64,000 nt of DNA from Pusillimonas sp. (GCF_029263785.1 NZ_JAJUFE010000006.1:50116-114115), one strand, 5' to 3'; numbered from the stretch's first letter, positions 55,111 through 64,000 are shown. Numbers and translations: made by a program. The notes: generated from the sequence alone by a model not told the origin.

Positions 55111-55860
55111 TCAAACAGTCAGGTAAGCGCGACGGACCTCTTCGTTGGCGGCCAATTCTTCCATGGAGCCGTGATAGCGGATTTGTCCTTTTTCGAGCAC
55201 GTAGACGCGATCAGAAACGAGCTCGGCGAAGTGGACGTTCTGCTCGGAAAGAAGGATGCTTACGCCCTGCTCTTTGAGCGCGATGATCATGGCAGCCATT
55301 TGCTCGACAATTACTGGCGCAACGCCTTCGGACGGTTCGTCGAGCAGGACAAGAAAGGGGTTGCCCATTAGCGTACGTGCGACGGTGAGCATCTGCTGTT
55401 CGCCGCCGCTCATGAAGCCGCCCGGACGGTCTTGCATGGCACCCAGGTTGGGAAACAGCTTGTACAGTGCCTCGGGAGTCCAGGTTGGAGCGGGGGTGCC
55501 ATCGGGCCATTTGCGCGGGGGCTGACGACCGACCTCGAGGTTTTCGGTGACGGTGAGGTCGGTAAATACGCGCCGGTCTTCCGGTACGAAACCCAGGCCG
55601 GCCCTTGCGATTTCGAAGGGCTGCTGGCCGGACACGCGTTTGCCCATGAATGTGACATCGCCCTTCCATTTGGACATAAGGCCCATGATGGATTTGAAGG
55701 TGGTCGACTTGCCCGCGCCGTTACGGCCCATCAGGGCGACGACTTCACCACGTCCGACATTGAGACTGACATCGAACAAGATGTGTGCTGCCCCATACCA
55801 GGCGTTGAGTCCGGAAACTTCAAGCAGGGGCTGTTGGATAGTGTTGCCTGTGTGATTCAT
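55111..55860 (-). CDS. LivF-type ABC ATPase of the second importer
   Basis: The 249-residue ATPase has Walker A GRNGAGKST (about 39-47), signature MSGGEQQMLTVARTL and Walker B FLVLLDEPSEGVAP. In contrast to the LivF at 31708, the Walker A Lys is normal. It has a small insert with two prolines (RQPPRKWPDGTPAPTWTP) typical of a LivF subgroup. The ATG overlaps the LivG stop by 4 bases. It is the last gene of the importer operon and convergent with the cytochrome fusion. Confidence 0.93.
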   Translation of the reverse strand: MNHTGNTIQQPLLEVSGLNAWYGAAHILFDVSLNVGRGEVVALMGRNGAGKSTTFKSIMGLMSKWKGDVTFMGKRVSGQQPFEIARAGLGFVPEDRRVFTDLTVTENLEVGRQPPRKWPDGTPAPTWTPEALYKLFPNLGAMQDRPGGFMSGGEQQMLTVARTLMGNPFLVLLDEPSEGVAPVIVEQMAAMIIALKEQGVSILLSEQNVHFAELVSDRVYVLEKGQIRYHGSMEELAANEEVRRAYLTV

Positions 55861-56636
55861 GTTGTCGCCTGCGCCGTCTGGTTCTTTTCAAAGGTCTTGC
55901 CTGAGCCGAAATAGACTTCTTGAACCTTGGGATGATTTCGTATGTGATTGGCGTCGCCTTCGGCGATAAGTTTGCCTCGCGCAAGAACGATCATGCGATC
56001 CGCGTAGGCGAAGACGACGTCCATGCTGTGCTCGGTGAAAAGCACCGCCATATTGCGCTGGACAACCAGCTCTTTGGTCAGTGCCATCAGCTCGTTGCGC
56101 TCTTTGGGCGCCATTCCGGCCGTGGGCTCGTCCATGAGCAGAAGTTTGGGATTGTTGGCAAGCCCCATGGCCAGCTCTACGCGTTTGACGTCGCCATATG
56201 CCAGTTCGCTGCAGGGCCGGTCGGCCTGGGAGGCCATACCGACCTGGGCAAGCAGATCAATGGCCTCCTGGCGGTACTGGTCGGCAGCTACGCTAAAGAA
56301 GGAATAGATTCTGCGGTGATGCGACAGCAAGGCCATTTGCACGTTTTCGACCACGGTCAGCGAAGCAAAGGTGGCGGCGATCTGAAAGGTACGCCCCACG
56401 CCCATGTGCGCGATCTTGCGGGGTGCCTGGCCGATGAGCTCGGCACCATCAAGCTTCACGGAGCCTGCAGTGGCTTGCAACTGCCCGTTCACCATGTTGA
56501 AGGTGGTGGTCTTTCCGGCGCCGTTTGGCCCGATCAGGGCCAGGAGTTCACCTTGCTGCAGATCGAAGCTGATGTCGTCTACGGCCAGGTTGCCACCGAA
56601 CTTCTTGGTAAGGTTTCTGACTTCGAGCAGGCTCAT
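55857..56636 (-). CDS. LivG-type ABC ATPase of the second importer
   Basis: A 259-residue ATPase with Walker A GPNGAGKTT (about 37-45), signature variant LAYGDVKRVELAMGL, Walker B KLLLMDEPTAGMAP and the switch His in TEHSMD. Four-base overlaps with the fused permease gene upstream and the LivF gene downstream indicate co-translation. Confidence 0.93.
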   Translation of the reverse strand: MSLLEVRNLTKKFGGNLAVDDISFDLQQGELLALIGPNGAGKTTTFNMVNGQLQATAGSVKLDGAELIGQAPRKIAHMGVGRTFQIAATFASLTVVENVQMALLSHHRRIYSFFSVAADQYRQEAIDLLAQVGMASQADRPCSELAYGDVKRVELAMGLANNPKLLLMDEPTAGMAPKERNELMALTKELVVQRNMAVLFTEHSMDVVFAYADRMIVLARGKLIAEGDANHIRNHPKVQEVYFGSGKTFEKNQTAQATT

Positions 56637-58546
56637 GCCGCTTTCTCCTCCTTGACCCTCAGGCGACGGGCCTCGATGCCCTCAAACACCTGCCTGATAT
56701 ACCCGGCGATGCCTTGCGGGAAGGCCAACACGAGGATCAAAATTACTCCGCCGAACATGGCGTGCCAATATTCGGTTGCGCCCAGGAAGTAATCCTGCAA
56801 AACCTTGAAGGTCGCAGCGCCGACGATAGGCCCGATAAGCGTTTGTACGCCACCCAGCAATACCATGACCAGACCGTCGACGGATTTGCTGATTGAGATG
56901 ACTTCAGGTGCCGCGCTTCCTTTGGAGAACACAAACAAGGCGCCCGCCAGGCCGGCAAAAACGCCGGAGATGATGAAGGTGATCCATTGCACCCGCTTGA
57001 CGTCAATGCCTATGGCGTCAGCCCGCAGCCCCGAGTCACGGCTGGAACGCATGGCGTAACCGAACGGCGAGAAAAGAATACGCCTGAGCACCAGGGTGGC
57101 CACAAACACTATGGCAAGGGCGAAGTAGTAATAGGTATCACCCTCCAGCCAAGATGGAGGCCAAATGCCGATCAAGCCATTTGAACCCCCGGTGAAATCG
57201 TCCCACTGGAACACAATCGACCAGACGATCTGCGCGAACGCCAGGGTAAGCATGGCCAGGTATACGCCTGACAAACGGATGCAGAACCAGCCGAACACCA
57301 AGGCACCGACACCGGCAATCAGAGGCGCCGTGGCAATGGCCCAGCCCATGGAGAATGCGGCCTCTCTGAGCAGCAAGGCGGCACCATAGGCACCCAGGCC
57401 ATAGTAGGCAGCATGCCCGAACGAGTTCATGCCTCCTGGCCCCATCATGAAATGAAGGCTAAGTGCAAATAGCGCAGCGATGATGATGTCAAGCATCAGT
57501 ACCGGTGCATAGGGATACCAGTCGGACATCAGCGGAATGGCCACCAGCACGACCATCAACGCGACCATGAATACCTTGAACGGCATGGTGGAACGACGCA
57601 GCGGCGCTTCGATGGGTGCAGAGTTGCGGCTGTGACCTTGTGGCTTGCCGAACAGACCCCACGGACGGAAGATAAGCACGACGGCCATGAATATGAATTC
57701 GACCACCAGGGTCAGCTTGGGAAAGGCGAAGCTGATGCCCCCAATGGTGACGGTGCCAAGCGCAATACACAGCGCTTTAAGCTCGGCAATGAGCAGCGCT
57801 GCAATGTAAGCGCCTGGGATGGAACCCATGCCGCCAACGACCACAATGACGAAGGCATCGCCAATGACGCTGATATCCAACGTCAGGTTGGCCGGCACGC
57901 GTGGAATCTGGACTGCTCCACCAAGGCCGGCAAGGAAGGCACCCAGCGCAAACACACCGGTAAACAACCAGGCCTGGTTTACACCAAGTGCGCCAAGCAT
58001 CTCGCGGTCTTGGGTAGCTGCGCGGACAAGGGTTCCCCAACGGGTTCGCGTCAGGAGCAGCCACAACAGGCCCAGCACTACAGGCCCGATGAATATCAGT
58101 ACAAGGTCATACCACGGAAAGTAGCGACCCAAAATCATGAAGGAACCGTTGAGGCCCGGTGCCAGTGGGCCGAGCAAGTCTTCGGGACCCCACAGCCACA
58201 GCGCGGCGTCATTGAAGATGAGCACGAGCGCGAAGGTGGCCAGCAATTGGAAAAGTTCCGGCGCGCGATAGATGCGTCGCAGCAGAACGATTTCGATCAG
58301 AGCGCCCAGCGCACCAATCAGCAGCGCTGCAGCGATAAGGCCGGCCCAGAAGCCGAGAGGCGTCTGACCGATCGATTGAACCAGGGTGTACGCAATGTAC
58401 AACCCCAGCATGTACAAGGAACCATGCGCAAAGTTGACGATGCGGGTGACACCGAAAATCAGTGAGAGGCCCGCAGCGACCAAAAACAGCGATGATGCTT
58501 CAGCCAAGCCATTAAGCAGCTGAACAATTAAACCCGATACATCCAT
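56633..58546 (-). CDS. Fused LivH-LivM permease
   Basis: A single 637-residue protein containing both membrane halves of a Liv-type importer. Residues 1-295 are LivH-like (GVTRIVNFAHGSLYMLGLY, about 28-46). A polar linker follows (PQGHSRNSAPIEAPLRRS, about 302-319). Residues 320-637 are LivM-like (GMNSFGHAAYYGLGAYG, about 373-389). Roughly 16 hydrophobic segments are expected. The usual case is two separate genes, as in the first importer at 33173-35099. The reading frame is continuous with no sign of error at the join. Confidence 0.92.
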   Translation of the reverse strand: MDVSGLIVQLLNGLAEASSLFLVAAGLSLIFGVTRIVNFAHGSLYMLGLYIAYTLVQSIGQTPLGFWAGLIAAALLIGALGALIEIVLLRRIYRAPELFQLLATFALVLIFNDAALWLWGPEDLLGPLAPGLNGSFMILGRYFPWYDLVLIFIGPVVLGLLWLLLTRTRWGTLVRAATQDREMLGALGVNQAWLFTGVFALGAFLAGLGGAVQIPRVPANLTLDISVIGDAFVIVVVGGMGSIPGAYIAALLIAELKALCIALGTVTIGGISFAFPKLTLVVEFIFMAVVLIFRPWGLFGKPQGHSRNSAPIEAPLRRSTMPFKVFMVALMVVLVAIPLMSDWYPYAPVLMLDIIIAALFALSLHFMMGPGGMNSFGHAAYYGLGAYGAALLLREAAFSMGWAIATAPLIAGVGALVFGWFCIRLSGVYLAMLTLAFAQIVWSIVFQWDDFTGGSNGLIGIWPPSWLEGDTYYYFALAIVFVATLVLRRILFSPFGYAMRSSRDSGLRADAIGIDVKRVQWITFIISGVFAGLAGALFVFSKGSAAPEVISISKSVDGLVMVLLGGVQTLIGPIVGAATFKVLQDYFLGATEYWHAMFGGVILILVLAFPQGIAGYIRQVFEGIEARRLRVKEEKAA

Positions 58547-58612
58547 TGCTCTTCATACCCCGTGGTTGAAGATGCGCGCCGCTGGCGCGGCGCGCGTTAC
58601 CTGCGTGCTGCC

Positions 58613-59821
58613 TTAATTGGCAGGACGCATTTTCCTGATCTCTTCATCCGACGGCTGTACATCGGCACCGTCAATGTACCGGATGTCGGTCATGATGCCC
58701 TTGCCATCCTTGACGGCGAGTTTGCCCACGTAGGCGCCCATGGTCGACTGATGGTCGATTTCACGATACGTGATGGGGCCAAAGGGTGTTTCCACGTTCA
58801 GGCCGGTAAACGCCTTGATCATGTCTTCAGTATCGGTAGATCCACCGGCGCGTTCGATACCTGCGGCCAATGATTTGATGGCGCTATAGCCAACGACCGT
58901 ACCCAGACGGGGATAGTCGTTGAACTTGGCCTGATAGGCCTCAAGAAACTTCTTGTGTTCGGGCGTGTCGATGGCGTACCAGGGATAACCGGTAACAACC
59001 CAGCCTTCAGGCGTCTCGGCACCCAGGGGGTCGAGGTACTCGGGCTCGCCGGTGAGAAGACTGACCACCGACAGATCCTTGAAGAAGTTACGCTGTGTTC
59101 CGGCACGAACCAGCTTGGCCAGGTCGGCGGCGAAGAGGACGTTGAACATGGCGTCCGGCTTGGCATCGGCCAGGGCCTGAATGACGTTGGCAGCGTCAAC
59201 CTTGCCTAACGGTGTGGCCTGTTCTGCGACGAACTCGACGTCGGGCTGAGCTTCTTTCAGCAGCTTCTTGAATGTTGCCACTGCGGACTGGCCGTACTCG
59301 TAGTTCGGATACACCAGCGCCCAGCGCTTCTTGTTCATCTTCACTGCTTCGGGCACCAGCATGGCGACCTGCATGTATGTGGAGGCGCGCAGGCGGAAGG
59401 TGTAGCGGTTGCCGTCTTCCCAGACGATCTTGTCAGTAAGCGGTTCGCTGGCCAGGAAGAAAACTTTTTTATGCTTGGCGTAGTCGGTAACTGCAAGACC
59501 GATGTGGGACAGGAAGGTACCTGTCAGGACGTCGACCTTGTCGCGCGACAGCAGATCTTCGACTGCACGCACTGCATCGCCCGTGTTTGAGTTGTCGTCG
59601 CGGATGACGAGTTCAACTTTTTTTCCGTTGATACCACCGGCCTTGTTGATCTCTTCTACCGCCAGATCCATGCCGTTCTTGTACGGCCCCAGGAACGCCG
59701 GCTGCGTCTTGTAGCTATTGATTTCACCTATCTTGATCGTATCTTTAGCTGAGGCCGACATCGATAGTGAAACACCCACTATTGCGGCCATCAGTACTGA
59801 ACAAACTCTCGAGCCTTTCAT
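58613..59821 (-). CDS. Periplasmic substrate-binding protein of the second importer
   Basis: A 402-residue Peripla_BP_6-type receptor with a signal peptide (CSVLMAAIVGVSLSMSASA, cleaved near 25) and a mature start DTIKIGEINSYKTQPAFLGP. The central region (LVYPNYEYGQSAVATFKKLL) is typical of amide/aromatic-acid binding receptors. AAGGAA lies 7 bases before the ATG. It is the first gene of the importer operon, 66 bases before the fused permease gene. The ligand is unknown; the neighbouring hydroxylase genes make an N-heterocyclic or aromatic acid a reasonable guess. Confidence 0.92.
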   Translation of the reverse strand: MKGSRVCSVLMAAIVGVSLSMSASAKDTIKIGEINSYKTQPAFLGPYKNGMDLAVEEINKAGGINGKKVELVIRDDNSNTGDAVRAVEDLLSRDKVDVLTGTFLSHIGLAVTDYAKHKKVFFLASEPLTDKIVWEDGNRYTFRLRASTYMQVAMLVPEAVKMNKKRWALVYPNYEYGQSAVATFKKLLKEAQPDVEFVAEQATPLGKVDAANVIQALADAKPDAMFNVLFAADLAKLVRAGTQRNFFKDLSVVSLLTGEPEYLDPLGAETPEGWVVTGYPWYAIDTPEHKKFLEAYQAKFNDYPRLGTVVGYSAIKSLAAGIERAGGSTDTEDMIKAFTGLNVETPFGPITYREIDHQSTMGAYVGKLAVKDGKGIMTDIRYIDGADVQPSDEEIRKMRPAN

Positions 59822-60137
59822 GGAAATTCCTTATTCAATGCACAACACCGGCCCGGTGCCGGTGTCGTGCCCAATCAAAGGGAATGGTGCATCGATTGAA
59901 GTGTACACATGTAATTTTTTGAACAAAAGATACAAATCATAGGGATAAACCCTTTATTCGATTTTGGAAATAGGGGCTGCCATCGCCTGATAAACGACGA
60001 GGGGCACGAGGAAAAACCGGGTTCAAACGCGGACACAAGGATGCACACACGCCGTTCCGCGGGGATACGGACGCAAATTTAAAGCGTATACATCATAAAA
60101 AGTACGGTACTGGCCAGCTCGTCACTACTCGAAAACC
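59822..60137. promoter_or_regulatory. Intergenic region upstream of the second importer
   Basis: A 316-base gap with no gene. On the importer side it is AT-rich and holds the palindrome GTGTACAC at 59901-59908 overlapping ACATGT, about 80 bases before the binding-protein start. A second TA-rich spot (GTATAC, then GTAC repeats) lies at 60085-60112, near the MarR stop. The palindromes are candidate sites for the adjacent MarR regulator; nothing more is visible. Confidence 0.45.
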
Positions 60138-60620
60138 CTAGGTCTTGCCGACATCGACATCGTCGCCACTCATTTTATTGAGCAGATAGAGCAAGGCCAT
60201 TCGTTCGGCCGGATTGAACCCTTCAAAGGTCTTCTCGGTGATATCAAAGGCAAAAGGGACCATCGACTCGACCAGCTGTTCGCCGGCTTCGGTGAGACTG
60301 ACCAAAACCTTGCGTCGGTCCATTTCATCATGGCGCACCGAGACCAGCTTACGCACCTTGAGCCTGTCGATAACACCCCGGATGGTAGCCTGGTCAATAG
60401 CTGTCTTCTTGACGATATGGCTTAACGAACATGCTCCCGAATCGCGGATTGCGCAAAGTACGACAAACTGCGCCGCCGTAAGCTGCGTATCTGGAATCAT
60501 TTGCTGAAACAGGGCCGTGTGCCGCTGATAGGCACGGCGAAGCAAATGACCCACCTGCTCGGAGAAATCGTACCTTTCTGAAGACGGAAGGCCGGATGAG
60601 CGACGCGTATTCTTTGTCAT
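60138..60620 (-). CDS. MarR-family regulator (NicR/BpsR-like)
   Basis: A 160-residue MarR-type dimeric repressor with a winged HTH (SLSHIVKKTAIDQATIRGVIDRLKVRK, about 75-100, the wing with DEMDRRKVLVSLT). The segment QVGHLLRRAYQRHTALFQQ and the spacing resemble NicR/BpsR, which control nicotinate genes in Pseudomonas and Bordetella; this is from memory of the family, not a search. The frame is open to 60665; the ATG at 60620 fits family length. It lies between an importer operon and a sulfatase gene, and a NicC-like gene is 3 kb away. Confidence 0.85.
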   Translation of the reverse strand: MTKNTRRSSGLPSSERYDFSEQVGHLLRRAYQRHTALFQQMIPDTQLTAAQFVVLCAIRDSGACSLSHIVKKTAIDQATIRGVIDRLKVRKLVSVRHDEMDRRKVLVSLTEAGEQLVESMVPFAFDITEKTFEGFNPAERMALLYLLNKMSGDDVDVGKT

Positions 60621-60746
60621 TGAGTGTGCCTGGAAGTTTTGTCGATCGCGCTTTTTCCGTCGCATTGTTATATATTACGCCAACCTTTTCAATGCCTGCG
60701 CGGTACGCCACACGCCTTTCGAGGTCGACGGCCGACGCAATTTCCC

Positions 60747-62651
60747 ATGCGCCAACTTGTCATTCTGTTTATCGTATCGAGCCTCTTGCTGCTCACATTG
60801 AGTCGCGGGCTGCTGACCGCATGGCAATGGCGACGCGTGTCATCCGCCGGCGGCCTTCTGCCAGTCTTCAAGGGGGGACTGCGCATTGATGCCCACCAGA
60901 TCGCGATCTGCGTGGGAATGCCGGCTGTGCTCGCTCCCTGGTTGGGTCACATGCCCTGGGCGGTAGCCATTACCGGCTGGTGGATGATGCTCTGCTGGAT
61001 GCTTTTTGTGCTTCTCGAGCTGTCGACCCCACAATTCATAATCGAATATGACACGCGCCCCAACAAGCTGTATGTTGAATATCTGCGCCACCCCAATGAA
61101 GTTTTCGGCATGCTGTGGAAAGGCTATAAGGGTCTGTTGATTGGCGCGGCGCTGGCGCTTGCAGCCTTCGCCTTGCTGGGTCATGTCCTGTTCGGAAACG
61201 GTGTGCCCGACCGGCCGTTACCCTGGTGGCAAGCATCACTTATGTCGGTGGCTGCACTGGCCATCAGTTTCATTGCCATCCGGGGCACGCTGAGCCATCG
61301 TCCCATCAACCCCTCGACAGTCGCCTACTGTGGCGACAGCATGCTCAACACCCTGCCGCTCAATTCGTTCTACAACGTATGCTACGCCATCTACAGCATG
61401 AAGAACGAGCGGTCTGCCGCAGATGTATATGGCGGCATGGATACCGATGAAATGCTGGCCGTGGTGTGCGAACAGGCAGGAATCGCTCCAGCGCAACCGA
61501 AGTCTACGCTACACCAACAGACCGCCACGGCGCGAAGGGCAGAACCGCTCAATATCGTCCTGATTGTGCAGGAAAGCCTTGGCGCACAATATGTCGGCGC
61601 CTTGGGCGGAGCCAACCTCACGCCCTGCTTTGACGCCCTTGCCAAAATTGGCTGGAACTTCACCCGCGCTTACGCGACTGGCACGCGGTCGGTGCGGGGC
61701 CTCGAAGCAGTGAGCGCGGGCTTCCCCCCCACTATCTCGGATGCCGTGCTGCGACTGCCGGGGGCCCAGAGCAATTTCTTCACTCTGGCCCAATTGCTCA
61801 CTCAACGCGATTATCGGTCGCGCTTCATTTATGGTGGCGAAGCTCACTTCGACAACATGAAAAGCTTTTTTCTGGGTAATGGGTTCACCGAGCTGCACGA
61901 CCGACCGACATTCAAGAATCCAAAGTTTGTCGGTACCTGGGGCGTGTCGGATGAAGACATGTTCGACCGGCTGCACGACCTTCTCAGCGCCCCGCCAGAT
62001 CAACCTACGCTTACCCTTGCCTTTTCGGTAAGCAACCACTCGCCCTGGGAATATCCGGAAGGACGAATTGAACCAGTCGGGGATCCGGCCACGGTCGAAA
62101 ATACGGTTCGCTATGCAGACTGGGCCCTGGGCAGATTCTTCGAACAGGCGCGGCAAAGTGATTACTGGAAGGACACTGTGTTTCTTGTTGTGGCCGACCA
62201 CGACTCAAGGGTGGGAGGCGCCAGCCTGGTGCCACTACGCCATTTTCATATTCCTGCACTTATTCTTGGGGCAGATATTGCGCCTCGCCGCGATGAGCGC
62301 CTGATCAGCCAGATCGACCTTGCCCCGACCTTGCTTTCGGTGGCCGGGATTGACGCCTTGCATCCGATGATAGGCCATGATTTGACAGGTGCTGGCGGCG
62401 GGCGGGCCATGATGCAGTACGGTGAAAACTATGGCTACCTCAAGCACGATCAGCTTCTCGTGCTGGAGCCTCACAAAGCTGCACGCCAGTTTCGCTATAG
62501 CGCTCCCGACAAATATGAGCCAACGGTGCTGGACACGACCTTGGCCCATGAGGCACTTGCGCACGCATTATGGCCGTCCTGGGCATATCAGGAAGGTGCC
62601 TACTCTTTACCCCGCACGCCTGCCCGTAACGCGGCCCAAGCGGCCACCTAA
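60747..62651 (+). CDS. LTA-synthase-like membrane sulfatase/phosphoglycerol transferase
   Basis: A 634-residue inner-membrane enzyme with about five N-terminal transmembrane helices (to about residue 175) and a periplasmic alkaline-phosphatase-fold domain. Metal and nucleophile residues are visible: IVQESLG (Glu), TGTRSVRGLEA (nucleophile Thr), and VADHDSR with the Asp-His pair, followed by a conserved HFHIPALILG. Related enzymes (LtaS, OpgB/MdoB) transfer phosphoglycerol to polymers or osmoregulated glucans. The frame is open from 60624; the ATG at 60747 starts directly at the first helix but has no clear ribosome binding site. It is divergent from the MarR gene. Confidence 0.87.
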   Translation: MRQLVILFIVSSLLLLTLSRGLLTAWQWRRVSSAGGLLPVFKGGLRIDAHQIAICVGMPAVLAPWLGHMPWAVAITGWWMMLCWMLFVLLELSTPQFIIEYDTRPNKLYVEYLRHPNEVFGMLWKGYKGLLIGAALALAAFALLGHVLFGNGVPDRPLPWWQASLMSVAALAISFIAIRGTLSHRPINPSTVAYCGDSMLNTLPLNSFYNVCYAIYSMKNERSAADVYGGMDTDEMLAVVCEQAGIAPAQPKSTLHQQTATARRAEPLNIVLIVQESLGAQYVGALGGANLTPCFDALAKIGWNFTRAYATGTRSVRGLEAVSAGFPPTISDAVLRLPGAQSNFFTLAQLLTQRDYRSRFIYGGEAHFDNMKSFFLGNGFTELHDRPTFKNPKFVGTWGVSDEDMFDRLHDLLSAPPDQPTLTLAFSVSNHSPWEYPEGRIEPVGDPATVENTVRYADWALGRFFEQARQSDYWKDTVFLVVADHDSRVGGASLVPLRHFHIPALILGADIAPRRDERLISQIDLAPTLLSVAGIDALHPMIGHDLTGAGGGRAMMQYGENYGYLKHDQLLVLEPHKAARQFRYSAPDKYEPTVLDTTLAHEALAHALWPSWAYQEGAYSLPRTPARNAAQAAT

Positions 62652-62695
62652 TGATGCATGTGGGGTACCAGCCCGGCGTCGAACCGACACTGCGG

Positions 62696-63403
62696 CTAAC
62701 CTTGGCGGACCGATGAAGGCGCGCTGATTCCGGCCGTGACAAAGGCCGTAATCTGTTCGAATATTTCGTCAGCATCGTCCGGATCGCAGATTCCGGGAGC
62801 CAGTTGCTCGAGGCGGTGCGTATCAGAAAACACATACATGTACGCGCCTATCATCAAACCCATGCGCCAGTTGACATCTTTGGCAGACAGGTGGGGACAC
62901 ACCTTGGCCAACATATCGATATAAGCACGCGTGGAGGCGTCGTACGCTTCGCCACGAAGCTTGTAAGAGATATCTGCGGGCTCGGTGTGCAAGCGCGCCT
63001 GCAGACGCAGAAACAGTCGGCCGCGCGGCGAGCTTCGCATCGCGATTGTCGGCGCCAGAAACGCCTTGACGACATCCTTCACGGTGACGTCAGAGCGCTT
63101 CTCGAGGTCCTTGAGCAATTTCATGCGCTCTTCGGAAATCGTTTTGCCGCGACGGATGAATACGTCTTCGTAAAGCCCGTATTTGCTGCGAAAGTAATAA
63201 TTGATCAGCGCCTGGGTCACGTCGGCCCGCGCAGCCACCATGCGCAAGGTTGCACCCGAATAGCCCACTTCTGCAAATACTTCTTCGGCGGCATCCAGGA
63301 TGCGTTCGGCAGTATTGTCTCCGGCCGCACTGCCTTCCGGGCGCCCGGGACGGCGTCCTGCTGGACGAGGTGGAGTCGCTGTCGGGCGCGTGATCTCGGT
63401 CAT
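62696..63403 (-). CDS. TetR-family regulator
   Basis: A 235-residue TetR repressor. The N-terminal HTH lies at about 28-75 (TAERILDAAEEVFAEVGYSG, then MVAARADVTQALINYYFRSK). The C-terminal ligand domain (CefD/TetR_C_33-like) runs to about 220. Pro/Arg-rich low-complexity sequence occupies the first 25 residues. It is 3 bases downstream of the stop of the NicC-like monooxygenase gene on the same strand. The TetR-type NicS of Pseudomonas controls nicAB, so a role in the neighbouring hydroxylase genes is possible. Confidence 0.88.
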   Translation of the reverse strand: MTEITRPTATPPRPAGRRPGRPEGSAAGDNTAERILDAAEEVFAEVGYSGATLRMVAARADVTQALINYYFRSKYGLYEDVFIRRGKTISEERMKLLKDLEKRSDVTVKDVVKAFLAPTIAMRSSPRGRLFLRLQARLHTEPADISYKLRGEAYDASTRAYIDMLAKVCPHLSAKDVNWRMGLMIGAYMYVFSDTHRLEQLAPGICDPDDADEIFEQITAFVTAGISAPSSVRQG

Positions 63404-63406
63404 GAT

Positions 63407-64000
63407 TCATCTATCCATTACAGGGGTAAAATCGGTCGCATTGTAAGCGTACACCCAGTTCGCCTTGATGCCGCCGGCATGCGGATCTTTCTTTTGCTGC
63501 TCGCGATATTCTGCATCACGACGCGCCTGTTCTTCCTTTGAAGACAAATGATATGTCTTGCCGCGCTCGCGTGCTTCAAGCTGAACCCGACTGGTACGTG
63601 GCAATCGCTCGGCCTCGTATTGAGCCAGGGCAAGATCCAGGCGGCCAGGCAGACCGTCGATCGCCTTGGCCAGAACGTATGCATCTTCAATGGCCATTGC
63701 GGCACCTTGGGATAAAAAAGGCAGCATGGGGTGCGCGGCATCGCCAAGCAAGGTGATGCGCCCTTTTGACCAGGTCTTCATTGGGTCGCGATCGAACAGA
63801 CCCCATCTGTACACTTCGGTAACACGCTCAAACAACTGGCGGATATAGGTATGCCACCCTTCGAAGTCTCCGAGCAAGGCTTCTTTGGTGCTGAGCGTAT
63901 TCCACGATTCTTCGACCCAGGTTTCAGTTTCGTGAACAGCAACGATATTGACGGCCTTTCCCCCGTTGACATAGTAGGTAACCACATGGCTTTTTGGTCC
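63407..64000 (-). CDS. FAD-dependent monooxygenase (NicC/salicylate-hydroxylase-like), 5' part outside the window
   Basis: The C-terminal 197 residues of a group A flavoprotein monooxygenase; the frame is open at the right edge. The FAD-ribose motif LLGDAAHPMLPFLSQGAAMAIEDAY is diagnostic (GDAAHP, given here in part: GDAAHPMLPFLSQG). It is followed by the LERxR-like helix YEAERLPRTSRVQ and a family-like C-terminal tail ending TDFTPVMDR. The gene is 3 bases upstream of a TetR gene. The wording fits 6-hydroxynicotinate 3-monooxygenase (NicC) or salicylate 1-monooxygenase; without the N-terminal part these cannot be separated. Confidence 0.85.
   Translation of the reverse strand, partial: GPKSHVVTYYVNGGKAVNIVAVHETETWVEESWNTLSTKEALLGDFEGWHTYIRQLFERVTEVYRWGLFDRDPMKTWSKGRITLLGDAAHPMLPFLSQGAAMAIEDAYVLAKAIDGLPGRLDLALAQYEAERLPRTSRVQLEARERGKTYHLSSKEEQARRDAEYREQQKKDPHAGGIKANWVYAYNATDFTPVMDR

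Noticed and set aside
1..64000. Search for mobile elements, integrases, CRISPR arrays and prophage genes
   Set aside because: No transposase, integrase, phage gene or regular repeat array was seen; the two tRNA genes have no flanking integrase or duplicated tRNA end that I can find.

Overview
The window is a gene-dense chromosomal segment of a Gram-negative betaproteobacterium. It is most likely Burkholderiales, and the style suggests Alcaligenaceae (Bordetella/Pusillimonas/Achromobacter-like): moderately high GC, many ABC branched-chain/aromatic-acid importers, bioA-bioF-bioD order, outer-membrane phospholipase A, NicAB-type hydroxylase genes and CCA-encoded tRNAs. The genus cannot be fixed from sequence reading alone.

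Region 1 (1-15978, minus strand) is an alpha-glucan/trehalose operon: glgA - glgE (long form) - treS::maltokinase fusion - glgB - glgX - treZ - malQ, and probably treY just outside the left edge. Five consecutive junctions overlap by 4 or 8 bases. Together the genes encode a loop: trehalose to maltose to maltose-1-phosphate to branched glucan (TreS-Mak, GlgE, GlgB), and glucan back to trehalose (GlgX, MalQ, TreZ and the presumed TreY). No glgC is present in the window.

Region 2 (16018-20775) looks like a self-contained sigma-54 control island. It holds an orphan NtrC-type response regulator, an rpoN gene outside its usual chromosomal neighbourhood, and at least four strong GG-N10-GC (-24/-12) sites: one before glgA, two in tandem before rpoN, and one before a small periplasmic protein with twin Cys-GD-Cys repeats. 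A weaker fifth site lies before an acidic 94-residue protein. The main hypothesis of this annotation is that sigma-54 and this activator drive the glucan/trehalose operon; I know of no described case.

Region 3 (20838-30488) holds a PLD-type lipoprotein, an alpha/beta hydrolase, tRNA-His, a ClsA-type cardiolipin synthase, bioA-bioF-bioD with an upstream HGG-type hydrolase, and a LysR regulator. Region 4 (30677-45580) is an aromatic-catabolism block: a Rieske oxygenase, then a 12-gene minus-strand operon (extradiol dioxygenase, odd class II aldolase-fold protein, 2-hydroxymuconic semialdehyde dehydrogenase, the DmpE/H/F/G-type lower meta pathway and a five-part ABC importer), with a divergent GntR regulator and a convergent amidase.

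Region 5 (45797-48839) holds a DUF2007-like protein, a cold-shock protein, a hemerythrin-domain protein, tRNA-Arg and PldA. Region 6 (48870-64000) resembles a dispersed NicA/NicB-type molybdenum hydroxylase locus: a molybdopterin subunit, a divergent 2Fe-2S subunit and a degenerate-molybdopterin/tri-heme cytochrome c fusion. These are followed by a second ABC importer with a fused LivH-LivM permease, a MarR regulator, an LTA-synthase-like sulfatase, a TetR regulator and a partial NicC-like flavin monooxygenase at the right edge.
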